This document shows positions 23,582-31,896 of a DNA stretch of 61,102 nt, one piece after another. Both the position numbers and the translations under genes were made by a program. Position 1 is the stretch's first letter, and every line of letters begins with the position of its first letter. This DNA comes from a virus, in the IMG/VR virus record IMGVR_UViG_3300032893_000047, positions 1 through 61,102 of that record; one strand, 5' to 3'. The notes below the pieces were generated by a model, which saw only the letters and a list, made by a program, of their open reading frames with translations, did not search any database and was not told the DNA's origin.

Positions 23582-25849
23582 ATGAACGAATATGAACAAT
23601 TTTTACTTTTAAAAAATCAAAGAAAAATAACTACTGGAAAAGTTATTGATAAAAAACTTATTAATGAAAAACTTTTTGATTATCAAAAAGATTGTGTAAT
23701 ATGGGCTTGTAAAAAGGGGAAATGCGCAATATTTCTTGATACTGGTCTTGGGAAAACATTTATATTATTGGAATATGCTCGATTGATGAATGAAAGGACA
23801 TTGATAATATCTCCATTATCAGTTGCCCGACAAACAGTTAATGAGGCTAAAAAAATAAATATTGATTTGAAATATATTCGTAAAGGCGAAATAGAAAACA
23901 AGAAAATATATATAACAAATTATGAGATGATCGAACATTTTGATTTTAGAAGTTTTGATACAATTATTCTTGATGAATCAAGCATAATAAAATCTATTGG
24001 TGGAATATACAAAAAAAAGATCATTGAAAAATGTAAAGACATAAAATATAAAATGGCTTGTACGGCGACGCCTGCTCCAAATGATAATGTTGAAATAGGC
24101 AATCATGCGGAATTTTTAGATATATGTACTTATCAAGAAATGCTAAGTCAGTTTTTTATAAATGCAAATAAAGAACATACTCATGAAATAAATGGAGATT
24201 TATATTTTACAAAAGGCAGTAATAAATCAGGTCAAGAATGGCGGTTGAAACATCATGCCGAAAACAAGTTTTATGAATGGTTATCTTCATGGGCTATTTG
24301 TTTTACCGAACCACAAGAATTAAATTATAAATATGATTATCGATTGCCAAAACTAAACATCATTAAACATGTTATTGATATAGATTATAATGGAGATTCA
24401 GGGACATTATTTTTTGATGGATTAAAAGGAATCGAAGACAGGATAATTTATAAACGAAAAAATATAAAAGAAAAAATAGATAAATTAAAACAAATAATAA
24501 TTCCAAATGAACAATATATAATATGGTGTACTTTACAAGATGAATCTAAAGAGATTAAAAAAAATATTGATTGTATAGAAATTAAAGGCGATGATAATCC
24601 AGATTATAAAGCACAGATGCTTGAAGATTTTCAGGATAAAAAATACAATATATTATTAACCAAAGGGAAAATTGCAGGATTTGGGATCAATATGCAGCAA
24701 TCGAATAATATGATATTTTTCGGATTAAATGATTCATGGGAATTGTTCTATCAATGTATTCGCAGGCAGTGGCGATTTGGACAATTTAAAGATGTTAACG
24801 TCCATATTATTTTAACTAATTTTGAGATAGAGATTTTAGAAAATATTATGAGAAAAGATTTACAGGCGAAAAGACTTAAAAAAGGTCTTATTGCACATAT
24901 AAAACGATATGAAGAAGGAGAATTAAAGATGAAGGAAATTAATTATGACGAAAATTATAAAAGTGAAAAGATTGAAGGAAATAATTTCATAGCAATTCAT
25001 GGAGATTCATGTGTTGAATTGAAACAGATACAAGACGATTCTATTGATTTGACAATTTATAGTCCACCTTTTGTTGATCTTTTTGTTTATTCTGATTCTA
25101 ATCGGGATTTAGGAAATTGTTTGAATGCTGATATTTTTTTCAAACAATATACATTTATCGTTAAAGAATTATTGAGAATAACAAAAAATGGAAGGTTGTC
25201 ATGCGTGCATTGTATGGACATTCCTGCAATGCTCCAAAAAGATGGATATATTGGATTGAAAGACTTCCCCGGTGATTTAATAAGATTGCATATCGAAGCA
25301 GGATGGAATTTTTATGGACGATGTTTTATTCAAAAAAATCCACAAGCGCAATCAATAAGGATTCATTCAAAAGCATTGTCTTTTAAACAATTGCATAAAG
25401 ATTCTGCAGATTTAAGACCTGCTTTAATTGACCAAATACTTATATTTAAAAAAGACGGCGAGAATCAAACTCCGGTTAATGCAGTTAAAAATGGTGACCT
25501 TGATAATGAAAAATGGATTGAATGGGCGAATGGCATATGGACAGATATTAACGAAACGAATACATTGCAATATTATTCCGCAAGAGATACAAACGATGAA
25601 AAACATATATGCCCATTACAACTTGAAACAATTGAACGATGTATTAAGTTATATAGCAATCCAGAAGAAACAATATTAACACCATTTATGGGTATTGGCA
25701 GCGAAGTATTTCAAGCATTAACATATAATAGAAAAGGTATAGGTATAGAACTTAAGGAATCTTATTTTAATACGGCGGTTAAAAACTTGAAAAGTTTAGA
25801 AGATAAAATTCGTGAGGACAATAAAGATTTATTTAAAGAGGTGATATAA
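23582..25849 (+). CDS. SNF2-type helicase fused to a DNA methyltransferase, 755 aa
   Basis: N-terminal helicase: Walker A DTGLGKT (53-59), Walker B DESS (131-134), TATPAPND, then GFGINMQQSNN and QCIRRQWRFGQ as motifs V and VI. C-terminal methyltransferase from about residue 465: HGDSCVELKQI, catalytic SPPF (494-497) and the AdoMet-binding TPFMGIGSE near the end, a circularly ordered amino-methyltransferase. Such phage fusions occur and could modify phage DNA during replication. An internal ribosome site (AAGGAG 24915-24920) precedes Met450 by 8 nt, so the methyltransferase may also be made alone. Confidence 0.85.
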   Translation: MNEYEQFLLLKNQRKITTGKVIDKKLINEKLFDYQKDCVIWACKKGKCAIFLDTGLGKTFILLEYARLMNERTLIISPLSVARQTVNEAKKINIDLKYIRKGEIENKKIYITNYEMIEHFDFRSFDTIILDESSIIKSIGGIYKKKIIEKCKDIKYKMACTATPAPNDNVEIGNHAEFLDICTYQEMLSQFFINANKEHTHEINGDLYFTKGSNKSGQEWRLKHHAENKFYEWLSSWAICFTEPQELNYKYDYRLPKLNIIKHVIDIDYNGDSGTLFFDGLKGIEDRIIYKRKNIKEKIDKLKQIIIPNEQYIIWCTLQDESKEIKKNIDCIEIKGDDNPDYKAQMLEDFQDKKYNILLTKGKIAGFGINMQQSNNMIFFGLNDSWELFYQCIRRQWRFGQFKDVNVHIILTNFEIEILENIMRKDLQAKRLKKGLIAHIKRYEEGELKMKEINYDENYKSEKIEGNNFIAIHGDSCVELKQIQDDSIDLTIYSPPFVDLFVYSDSNRDLGNCLNADIFFKQYTFIVKELLRITKNGRLSCVHCMDIPAMLQKDGYIGLKDFPGDLIRLHIEAGWNFYGRCFIQKNPQAQSIRIHSKALSFKQLHKDSADLRPALIDQILIFKKDGENQTPVNAVKNGDLDNEKWIEWANGIWTDINETNTLQYYSARDTNDEKHICPLQLETIERCIKLYSNPEETILTPFMGIGSEVFQALTYNRKGIGIELKESYFNTAVKNLKSLEDKIREDNKDLFKEVI
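24929..25849 (+). CDS. Possible internal start: stand-alone methyltransferase
   Basis: ATG 24929 is in frame (residue 450 of the fusion) with AAGGAG and an 8-nt spacer. The product would be 306 residues and include the whole methyltransferase domain. Only the signal is seen; use is inferred. Confidence 0.4.
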   Translation: MKEINYDENYKSEKIEGNNFIAIHGDSCVELKQIQDDSIDLTIYSPPFVDLFVYSDSNRDLGNCLNADIFFKQYTFIVKELLRITKNGRLSCVHCMDIPAMLQKDGYIGLKDFPGDLIRLHIEAGWNFYGRCFIQKNPQAQSIRIHSKALSFKQLHKDSADLRPALIDQILIFKKDGENQTPVNAVKNGDLDNEKWIEWANGIWTDINETNTLQYYSARDTNDEKHICPLQLETIERCIKLYSNPEETILTPFMGIGSEVFQALTYNRKGIGIELKESYFNTAVKNLKSLEDKIREDNKDLFKEVI

Positions 25850-26031
25850 TGAAAAAGATTAAAAAAGAAAAGTATCTTGATAAAAAGTTTATTCGTAACG
25901 GGAACATATACAAGGTGTTTGACGTTGACTTAGCAACTGAAACGTTGTCATTCAGAAACCTTGAAAAGCCGGAGCTGGTGACAAGAGAGACCATAAAAAA
26001 GTTTGATGATAACTATACGGAGGTGAAATAA
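25849..26031 (+). CDS. Small basic protein, 60 aa
   Basis: ATG 25849 overlaps the previous stop (ATAATG). Begins KKIKKEKYLDKKFIRNGNIY and is beta-rich, likely a small SH3-like or OB-like fold. Less AT-rich than neighbours. Function unknown. Confidence 0.55.
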   Translation: MKKIKKEKYLDKKFIRNGNIYKVFDVDLATETLSFRNLEKPELVTRETIKKFDDNYTEVK

Positions 26032-26032
26032 A

Positions 26033-26410
26033 ATGGCTTGTAAATTATGTGAAGAATTTAGAAAAAAGTATCCATTAAAAAATAATCAGCATGAAGTTTC
26101 AAAGAATATATTTTATGCGCCAATAAAATGTGCATTCGAAAATAATAATTTTTCAGTAGAGAACTGGAATTGTCAAACAATGGCATTTCTAAGGGATCAC
26201 CTTGACTTTGAAAAAAGATATAATGATGAATCTATCGGAATAATATGTATTCCTGAAAATGAAGAATTTAGCGGATTTCTTGTAATGACATGGTATAAGA
26301 ATCGAGGAACAACAGGATCCGCTTATATAATGTGTGGAGGCAATGAACCAGAAGAATTGATTTTAGAAAAAGCGGAAAAGATAATTGAATTATTGGAGGT
26401 GAAGATATGA
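26033..26410 (+). CDS. Hypothetical protein, 125 aa
   Basis: ATG 26033 after GGAGGTGAAATAAA. Begins ACKLCEEFRKKYP, contains ENWNCQTMAFLRD and a beta-rich centre (GFLVMTWYKNRGTTGSAYIM). I recall similar small phage proteins without assigned function. Overlaps the next gene by 4 bases. Confidence 0.6.
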   Translation: MACKLCEEFRKKYPLKNNQHEVSKNIFYAPIKCAFENNNFSVENWNCQTMAFLRDHLDFEKRYNDESIGIICIPENEEFSGFLVMTWYKNRGTTGSAYIMCGGNEPEELILEKAEKIIELLEVKI

Positions 26411-26883
26411 AAAGATATAAATTATTAAAGGACTTAGTAAATATAAAAGCAGGAACTATTATTGAATTAAATGATAATGATGATTCTATATGGCGACCAA
26501 ACGAACATATTAGCCTTTCAATTGACTCTTTTAAAATTAATGAGAGTTGGTTTGAAGAAATCGAATATGATATCGAAAAAGAATATGATGAAGCTATTAA
26601 ACAATGGGAAGAAGATAATGTAAAAAGTAGTGATGCACCTGATCAATGGTACTTAAGACAAGTTGATATAATTAGATTAGGAAATAAAGTAATTGAAAAA
26701 TTGAGAGATGAAAAATATAAATTAGAAAAATTTGAAAAATATATAGGCGAGTCGGCGATGGATTTGATAAGAATTATTCAAATGAATGATAAAGTATCTC
26801 AATATTTTGGATTGAAACTAGGAGATGATATTTTACAAGGAATTGTTAAATGGATAAGAACATTGATTGAAAATAAAAACTAA
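26407..26883 (+). CDS. Hypothetical protein, 158 aa
   Basis: ATG 26407 with GGAGGTGAAG upstream. N-terminal 45 residues start KRYKLLKDLVNIKAGTIIEL, a small beta barrel like the one in the 16324 gene; the rest is a charged helix bundle. Function unknown. Confidence 0.55.
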   Translation: MKRYKLLKDLVNIKAGTIIELNDNDDSIWRPNEHISLSIDSFKINESWFEEIEYDIEKEYDEAIKQWEEDNVKSSDAPDQWYLRQVDIIRLGNKVIEKLRDEKYKLEKFEKYIGESAMDLIRIIQMNDKVSQYFGLKLGDDILQGIVKWIRTLIENKN

Positions 26884-26925
26884 ACCGATTTGTTGTGCAA
26901 ATTAAAAAAAATATTAAAATAAATG

Positions 26926-26953
26926 TTGACAAATAAAATAATTATGATATATT
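26926..26953 (+). promoter_or_regulatory. Promoter of the Y-RNA/Ro60 operon
   Basis: TTGACA (26926-26931), 16 nt, TATATT (26948-26953). It shares the run TGTTGACAAATAAA with the promoter at 33181. Confidence 0.65.
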
Positions 26954-26971
26954 TGTAATTAGGAATAAGTA

Positions 26972-27097
26972 ATGATTGGACAGATAAAAGTAGATCGAGA
27001 AATTATTAAGCAATTGAAGATATTAGCAATAAAATCAAATAAAAAATTGCAAGAATTTGTTGATGATATTTTTAAAGATTATTTAAAGAAAAAATAA
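26972..27097 (+). CDS. Small ribbon-helix-helix-like protein, 41 aa
   Basis: ATG 26972 has AGGAATAAGTA upstream. IKVDREIIKQLKILAIKSNK and a second helix fit a minimal ribbon-helix-helix fold. It ends inside the 5' base of the first Y-like hairpin, so it may regulate this operon. Confidence 0.5.
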   Translation: MIGQIKVDREIIKQLKILAIKSNKKLQEFVDDIFKDYLKKK

Positions 27098-27160
27098 GCG
27101 GTAGTGAGAAAATCGTTACTTCAATTGGTGAAATAACACGATTTTTATTTTTATCCGCTT
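27096..27160 (+). ncRNA. Y-RNA-like stem-loop 1
   Basis: Outer helix AAGCGG/CCGCTT (27096-27101, 27155-27160), internal loop TAGTGAG opposite a U-rich strand, inner helix AAAATCGT/ACGATTTT (27109-27116, 27138-27145), then a further TTA..TTC/GAA..TAA hairpin. It has the same plan and the shared TTACTTC as the next two elements. Role as a Ro60 ligand is inferred. Confidence 0.55.
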
Positions 27161-27173
27161 TATTATATTTGAA

Positions 27174-27309
27174 AAAAACAAGTAGTGAAATATGGGTTAC
27201 TTCGAATGTTAATCGAGAGGTCGGAGGTTCGAATCCTCCATTTTCCGGAAGGGGAATTAGCTTAATTGGTAGAGCGCTAAATTTCTCATATTGATTATCT
27301 CTTGTTTTT
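27174..27309 (+). ncRNA. Bacterial-type Y RNA (YrlA-like) with permuted tRNA module
   Basis: Outer helix AAAAACAAG/CTTGTTTTT (27174-27182, 27301-27309) and inner helix 27189-27196/27285-27292 enclose a tRNA-like part. Its T arm is GGAGG-TTCGAAT-CCTCC (27223-27239), the acceptor strand is ATTTTCC (27240-27246), then a GGAA tetraloop, acceptor partner GGGGAAT (27251-27257), TA, and a D arm GCTT-AATTGGTA-GAGC (27260-27275). The halves are circularly permuted relative to a normal tRNA, as known for bacterial Y RNAs (YrlA). It lies just upstream of a Ro60 gene, the usual genomic partner. Confidence 0.85.
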
Positions 27310-27323
27310 ATATATTTGAAAAT

Positions 27324-27407
27324 AAAACATGAACTGATTTAAGAGTTACTTCATAAAACTTAAAATTTAATTAGAACAATCTCTTAAAGATTTTGTCATG
27401 TTTTTTT
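27324..27407 (+). ncRNA. Y-RNA-like stem-loop 3 with U-tract
   Basis: Outer helix AAAACATGA/TCATGTTTT (27324-27332, 27396-27404), internal loop, inner helix TTTAAGAG/CTCTTAAA (27338-27345, 27381-27388), then TTACTTC as in the other two. It ends in a run of seven U (27401-27407), so it may also act as a leaky terminator before Ro60. Confidence 0.55.
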
Positions 27408-27423
27408 ATTTTAGGAGGAAAGA

Positions 27424-28839
27424 ATGAGCCGTTTTAATTTATCTGTAGACAACAGGATTGAAAATCTGGCTGGAGGAAAAGCATATAAAGAATCTCCAGA
27501 AATGCAATTGATTTCATTAGTTTTAACATCATTTGTTAATGAACAATTTTATCGGTCAAGCAATGAAACAATTCAAAATCTGGAAGAACTTTTTAATCAG
27601 GTCAAAGATAAAAAGTTTATTGCCAAACTCGGAATATTTGCCAGAATAAAATATGGCATGAGATCAATAACTCATATTTTGTCTGCCTTGATTGCGAAAA
27701 ACATCAAAGGCGAATTATGGACGAAAAATTACTTTTCAAAGGTCGTTCATAGAGTTGATGATATTACCGAAATACTTTCGTATTATATTCAAAATTATAA
27801 AAAGCCTATTCCAAATAGTCTTAAGCGTGGACTTGCAAAAGCATTTGAAAAGTTCGATCAATATCAACTTGCTAAATATCGGTCTGAAAAAAAAGGATTA
27901 AAGTTAATAGATGTTGTTAATTTAATACATCCGAGACCAAACGAAAAGAACAAAGAAGCATTAAAATTGCTTGTTGAAAACAAATTAACTTCATCAGAAA
28001 CATGGGAATCTGAACTGACAAAAGCAGGTCAGAAAGCAACCAACGATGAAGAAAAAGAAGAATTTAAAAAAGATGTCTGGATAAAACTTATTTCTGAAAA
28101 GAAGATAGGTTATTTCGCACTTTTAAGAAATCTTCGGAATATTTTTGAACAGGCTCCTGAAATAATGGACAAAGCACTTGAAATGCTTATTGATGAAAAT
28201 CTAATTAAAAAATCATTGGTATTGCCTTTCAGGTTTACGACAGCATATCAGGAATTACAGCAAACAAATTCAAAAGTATTAAAATATGTAAATAAGGCTT
28301 GCGATATTTCATTGAGCAATATCCCTAAATTTGATGGCAATACTTTAGTTGTTTTGGATGTTTCAGGATCAATGCAAGGTAAACCGGCTGAAATAGGCAG
28401 TTTATTTTCGGTGGCGTTAGTGAAATCCAACGATGCTGATTTAATTATATTTTCTGACAACGCTCAATATCAAGTATTAAATACAGATGATAGTCTGATT
28501 ACTATTGCCAATTCAATCCGTTTTGCGAGCGGCGGAACTAATTTCCATTCAATCTTTCAGGAAGCAAGAAAGGCTTATGATCGAATTATCATTTTATCGG
28601 ATATGCAGGGATGGATCGGACATGGCACACCAGTAAGAGATTTTAATATCTATAAGCAAAAATTTAATTGCAATCCTTTTATTTATTCATTCGACCTTCA
28701 AGGATATGGAAGTTTACAATTTCCTGAAAATAATGTTTTTTTACTTACCGGTTTCAGCGAGAAAATTTTTGATTTAATGAAAATTCTCGAAACTGATAAA
28801 AATGCCTTAATAAATGAAATTGATAAAATAGACATTTGA
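27424..28839 (+). CDS. rsr: Ro60-like TROVE-domain protein
   Basis: ATG 27424 with AGGAGG upstream. Residues 1-300 match the TROVE helical-repeat ring (start SVDNRIENLAGGKAYKESPE; KLGIFARIKYGMRSITHILSALIA). Residues 305-471 are a von Willebrand A domain with the metal site DVSGS (312-316) and a later SGGTNFHS. Ro60 proteins bind Y RNAs and misfolded or structured RNAs for quality control; Ro and Y RNA genes are known in some phages. Here the Y RNA genes are directly upstream in the same operon. Length (471) is normal for the bacterial form. Confidence 0.93.
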   Translation: MSRFNLSVDNRIENLAGGKAYKESPEMQLISLVLTSFVNEQFYRSSNETIQNLEELFNQVKDKKFIAKLGIFARIKYGMRSITHILSALIAKNIKGELWTKNYFSKVVHRVDDITEILSYYIQNYKKPIPNSLKRGLAKAFEKFDQYQLAKYRSEKKGLKLIDVVNLIHPRPNEKNKEALKLLVENKLTSSETWESELTKAGQKATNDEEKEEFKKDVWIKLISEKKIGYFALLRNLRNIFEQAPEIMDKALEMLIDENLIKKSLVLPFRFTTAYQELQQTNSKVLKYVNKACDISLSNIPKFDGNTLVVLDVSGSMQGKPAEIGSLFSVALVKSNDADLIIFSDNAQYQVLNTDDSLITIANSIRFASGGTNFHSIFQEARKAYDRIIILSDMQGWIGHGTPVRDFNIYKQKFNCNPFIYSFDLQGYGSLQFPENNVFLLTGFSEKIFDLMKILETDKNALINEIDKIDI

Positions 28840-28990
28840 CAAAATGTTAAATGAGGATTATTGATAAAAAAATTATGTGCTGAAAATGATAACAATAACA
28901 CATGAAGATTATGAAAAATCTCAACAAAAAATATTCTATAGATGAAATTCAACTTGAAAGAAAATTTGAAAAATAAATAAGGACACAATT

Positions 28991-29530
28991 ATGTATTTGA
29001 TCCATACCGATTACTCATTGAAGCCAATTTTTAATGTTTTGCTTTTCCTTGAATGGAAAAATCCTTATTGCAAACCGGCTGAACTTATTATTGAGTCTGG
29101 AGAACCTTGCCTTTCACACGGCAAAGCATATGCACATTTTGTTAAAAATATTTGGATTAAAAAATCATTTATGCAAACAAAAATATTTAAATTTATATCG
29201 AAATTCATTGGGGGACAAATGACCTATTACCAGAGACGAGAATATGAGAAACGCTATGAGATTGAAAAATATAGATGTGCAAAAACCGGCAAGAGGGCGA
29301 CACAAATCGCTCACAGGATCTCAAACAGTAAGGTAAATCGAAAATTATACGGCAATAAAATCGATCATAATTTCAATTTAGTCCCGGTATGCGATCTTGA
29401 ATCAAATGATAGTTTCAACATAGGCGGAAATCCCGGAAAAGTTACAAATCTTATTTATTTAATAGAGAATTGTCAGGATGAAGATTTGACCTGTGATTAT
29501 ATAACCAAATTTATCGAAGATGAAAAATGA
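28991..29530 (+). CDS. HNH-type zinc nuclease-like protein, 179 aa
   Basis: The C-terminal half (from about residue 90) has YRCAKTGKRATQIAHRIS, then LYGNKIDHNFNLVPVC and a late Asn, an HNH-like arrangement with Cys pair. The first 76 residues are a separate alpha/beta segment; an internal ATG at 29219 could be the start of a shorter nuclease, but its ribosome site is poor. Overlaps the next gene by 4 bases. Confidence 0.6.
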   Translation: MYLIHTDYSLKPIFNVLLFLEWKNPYCKPAELIIESGEPCLSHGKAYAHFVKNIWIKKSFMQTKIFKFISKFIGGQMTYYQRREYEKRYEIEKYRCAKTGKRATQIAHRISNSKVNRKLYGNKIDHNFNLVPVCDLESNDSFNIGGNPGKVTNLIYLIENCQDEDLTCDYITKFIEDEK

Positions 29531-29715
29531 TTGATAAAGAAAGACTTGACCTCGAAACACAAAGCATTATTCAAGAAAGTCTTGAAGAATATAGAAATAA
29601 TTTAGTCAAAAAATTAAATGACTATGAAATAAAAGTTAATGATATTATTATTGAAATAAGATATGCTATAATATATGACGAGGAGTTTAGGTTGAAAATC
29701 GAGGTTAAGAAATGA
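29527..29715 (+). CDS. Small helical protein, 62 aa
   Basis: ATG 29527 overlaps the previous stop, and its own stop overlaps the next start. One long charged helix followed by two strands. Function unknown; likely coupled to the ParB-methyltransferase gene. Confidence 0.5.
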   Translation: MIDKERLDLETQSIIQESLEEYRNNLVKKLNDYEIKVNDIIIEIRYAIIYDEEFRLKIEVKK

Positions 29716-30746
29716 GCAAAAAGAAAAAGCCTAACAAAAGAATCGAAGATATTACAACTCAGATATCTGATCTAAAATATTCCTTCGGGAATCCCCGGAA
29801 AACGAACAAAATAAAACAAGAAATTGAATCATTAAAAAAATCCATTAAACAATTTGGAACATGGAGATCGATTGGAATAGATGAAAATAATAATGTAATA
29901 TTTGGCAATAAATTATCAATGGCATTGAAAGAACTTGGAATACAACAAACAAGTGCAAAAAGGCTTATCGGTTATACTAATGCAGAATTAAAGGCAATAA
30001 ATATTAAAGATAACGAACATGTAGGCGAATGGGATTTTGATTTAAAATTTGAATGGGAAAAAGAAATAAGGATTGAAATGCCAAGTATAGATTTTAATAT
30101 TGTTGGTATTCAAAATAGAGATAAATATAAAGATAAAATCGATCATTATAACGATGAATTTTCCCCTAATTTATGTTTAGAAAAATTAGGTAACAAATTA
30201 TATTTGATAAAATATTTGCAAAAATTTGATAAATCAATAGAATTATATGCAGGAAGAGGACAATTATCATCTTATTATAATATAATTTTTAAAAAAAATA
30301 TTAAAAATGATCAGCAAAAATATTGTGATTTTAATTATAAAGCCATTGATTTTATAGAAAAAAAACTTGGCGATAATATTGATTTTGATCTTATAGATTT
30401 TGACGATGAAGGGACTCCTGCATTAGAATTAAAGCATTTTTTTAAAATAATAAAAATAAAAAAAAATAATTTTATTTTATCAATTACAGATGGATTGCCA
30501 ATGGCGCTAAAAATTAAAAGCAATATTGATTTTAAAAAATATTTTGATATAGAGATAGATAAAAATGAAAGATTTGATAAATTTGAATCTATTTATGTAG
30601 ATTTTATAAATAAATTAGCTGAAGATTCTGGGTTTAAAGTAGAAGATAAATGTATTTGTTATAAAAAAAACAAAAATGTATTATATTTATCATTTTTTTT
30701 AAAAAAACATTTCAATAAATCGAGGTCAAGGACGTCAAAGAAATAA
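29712..30746 (+). CDS. ParB-like N-domain fused to a Trm1-like methyltransferase domain, 344 aa
   Basis: Residues 20-90 resemble a ParB/Srx nuclease-like domain (SFGNPRKTNKIKQEIESLKK, FGTWRSIGIDENNNVIFGNK). From about residue 175 comes a Rossmann methyltransferase: motif I ELYAGRGQLSSYY, YCDFN, then DLIDFDDEGTPALELKHFFK and FILSITDGLP. The D-x-D-x-x-G-T-P run resembles motif IV of the tRNA methyltransferase Trm1. Substrate (tRNA or DNA) cannot be told. AT content is very high. Confidence 0.55.
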   Translation: MSKKKKPNKRIEDITTQISDLKYSFGNPRKTNKIKQEIESLKKSIKQFGTWRSIGIDENNNVIFGNKLSMALKELGIQQTSAKRLIGYTNAELKAINIKDNEHVGEWDFDLKFEWEKEIRIEMPSIDFNIVGIQNRDKYKDKIDHYNDEFSPNLCLEKLGNKLYLIKYLQKFDKSIELYAGRGQLSSYYNIIFKKNIKNDQQKYCDFNYKAIDFIEKKLGDNIDFDLIDFDDEGTPALELKHFFKIIKIKKNNFILSITDGLPMALKIKSNIDFKKYFDIEIDKNERFDKFESIYVDFINKLAEDSGFKVEDKCICYKKNKNVLYLSFFLKKHFNKSRSRTSKK

Positions 30747-30792
30747 ATTACATCGAAATCACAGAAAAAAAGCATTATTTTGCATTTTTGAT

Positions 30793-30821
30793 TTGAAATT
30801 ATATTAAATTTGTAATATAAT
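30793..30821 (+). promoter_or_regulatory. Sigma-70-type promoter
   Basis: TTGAAA (30793-30798), 17 nt, perfect TATAAT (30816-30821), followed by AAAGAAAGAGG and the radical SAM gene. Confidence 0.7.
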
Positions 30822-30856
30822 AAATTAATCCTGAATAGGAAAGAAAGAGGTTTTTT

Positions 30857-31663
30857 ATGAGTATTATTTATCAACCAACGAACAAAGCCAGGGAATACAG
30901 TCCGCTCGCTTGTAACTTATATCTCGGATGCAACCATGGTTGTGCCTATTGTTTTGCTCCCGCAATCAATTACAAAAAAAGAGAGGACTATTTAACAATC
31001 AATCCCCGTCGAAATGTCATACAAGAACTCGAAAAAGATTGCAAACGTTATGTCAATTCAAATGAACAGGTATTATTATCATTCATGAGCGACCCATACA
31101 ATAGTCTTGAAAAAGAATTAAGACTCACCCGGGAAGCATTGAAATTATTCAAAAAATATCAAATACCCACGGCAATCCTGACAAAATCAAAAGACGTATT
31201 AAACGATATGGATATTATCAAGAAATTCGTAGAAAATATCCAGATCGGAATGACTTTGACATTCGATAACGATAAAGATTCTTTGAAATGGGAACCCGGA
31301 GCAAGTCTTCCGGACGAAAGAATCCGAGCATTAAAAACCCTAAAACAAAATAATATCAAAACATGGGCGAGTTTTGAGCCTGTAATAATACCCGAACAAT
31401 CAATATCTATGATTGAAAGATCCCTGGAATGGATAGACATATATAAAGTTGGGAAAATAAACAATTATCAGGGATTGGACAAAAATATCGACTGGAATGA
31501 TTTTCTCGATAAAACCGTAAAAATATTGAGAAAAGCAAAAAAGCCATTTTATGTTAAAATAGATTTACGGCAAGCCGCAAATAAAATAAAACTATTTGGG
31601 AATGAATGTCTACCGGATGAATTTTGCATTAAGCCTAATTGGGGTAATTTTCAAGATGAATAA
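30857..31663 (+). CDS. Radical SAM protein, SplB-like, 268 aa
   Basis: The cluster motif is CNHGCAYC (Cys25, Cys29, Cys32), followed by LSFMSDPYNSLE, TAILTKSKD and ASFEPVIIPEQS. This is the pattern of the spore-photoproduct-lyase-like radical SAM family found in many phages and bacteria. The partner substrate is unknown. Codon and base use is less AT-rich than its neighbour, and it has its own promoter, so it may be an independently acquired unit. Confidence 0.85.
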   Translation: MSIIYQPTNKAREYSPLACNLYLGCNHGCAYCFAPAINYKKREDYLTINPRRNVIQELEKDCKRYVNSNEQVLLSFMSDPYNSLEKELRLTREALKLFKKYQIPTAILTKSKDVLNDMDIIKKFVENIQIGMTLTFDNDKDSLKWEPGASLPDERIRALKTLKQNNIKTWASFEPVIIPEQSISMIERSLEWIDIYKVGKINNYQGLDKNIDWNDFLDKTVKILRKAKKPFYVKIDLRQAANKIKLFGNECLPDEFCIKPNWGNFQDE

Positions 31664-31698
31664 ACAAGATGTAACAATATAAAATTAAGGAGAATATT

Positions 31699-31896
31699 AT
31701 GCCAAAATTTAAGGAAGGCGATGTCGTAATGCTTCGCAGTGAAGAATTACGAGAACAAAGTATTTATATGACTATAGAATATGTAAGCAATCAAGAAAAT
31801 CCCATACGTTGTATTTGGTTTGATATTAATGGACGTTTACAAAAAGAATCATTTTTTAAACAATCCTTGATAATGATAAAGGAGAATAAATCATGA
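31699..31896 (+). CDS. Small YodC-like (DUF2158) protein, 65 aa
   Basis: ATG 31699 after AAGGAG. FKEGDVVMLRSE, MTIEYVS and CIWFDINGRL match the DUF2158 pattern of a small beta barrel. Overlaps the small terminase gene by 4 bases. Function unknown. Confidence 0.65.
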   Translation: MPKFKEGDVVMLRSEELREQSIYMTIEYVSNQENPIRCIWFDINGRLQKESFFKQSLIMIKENKS

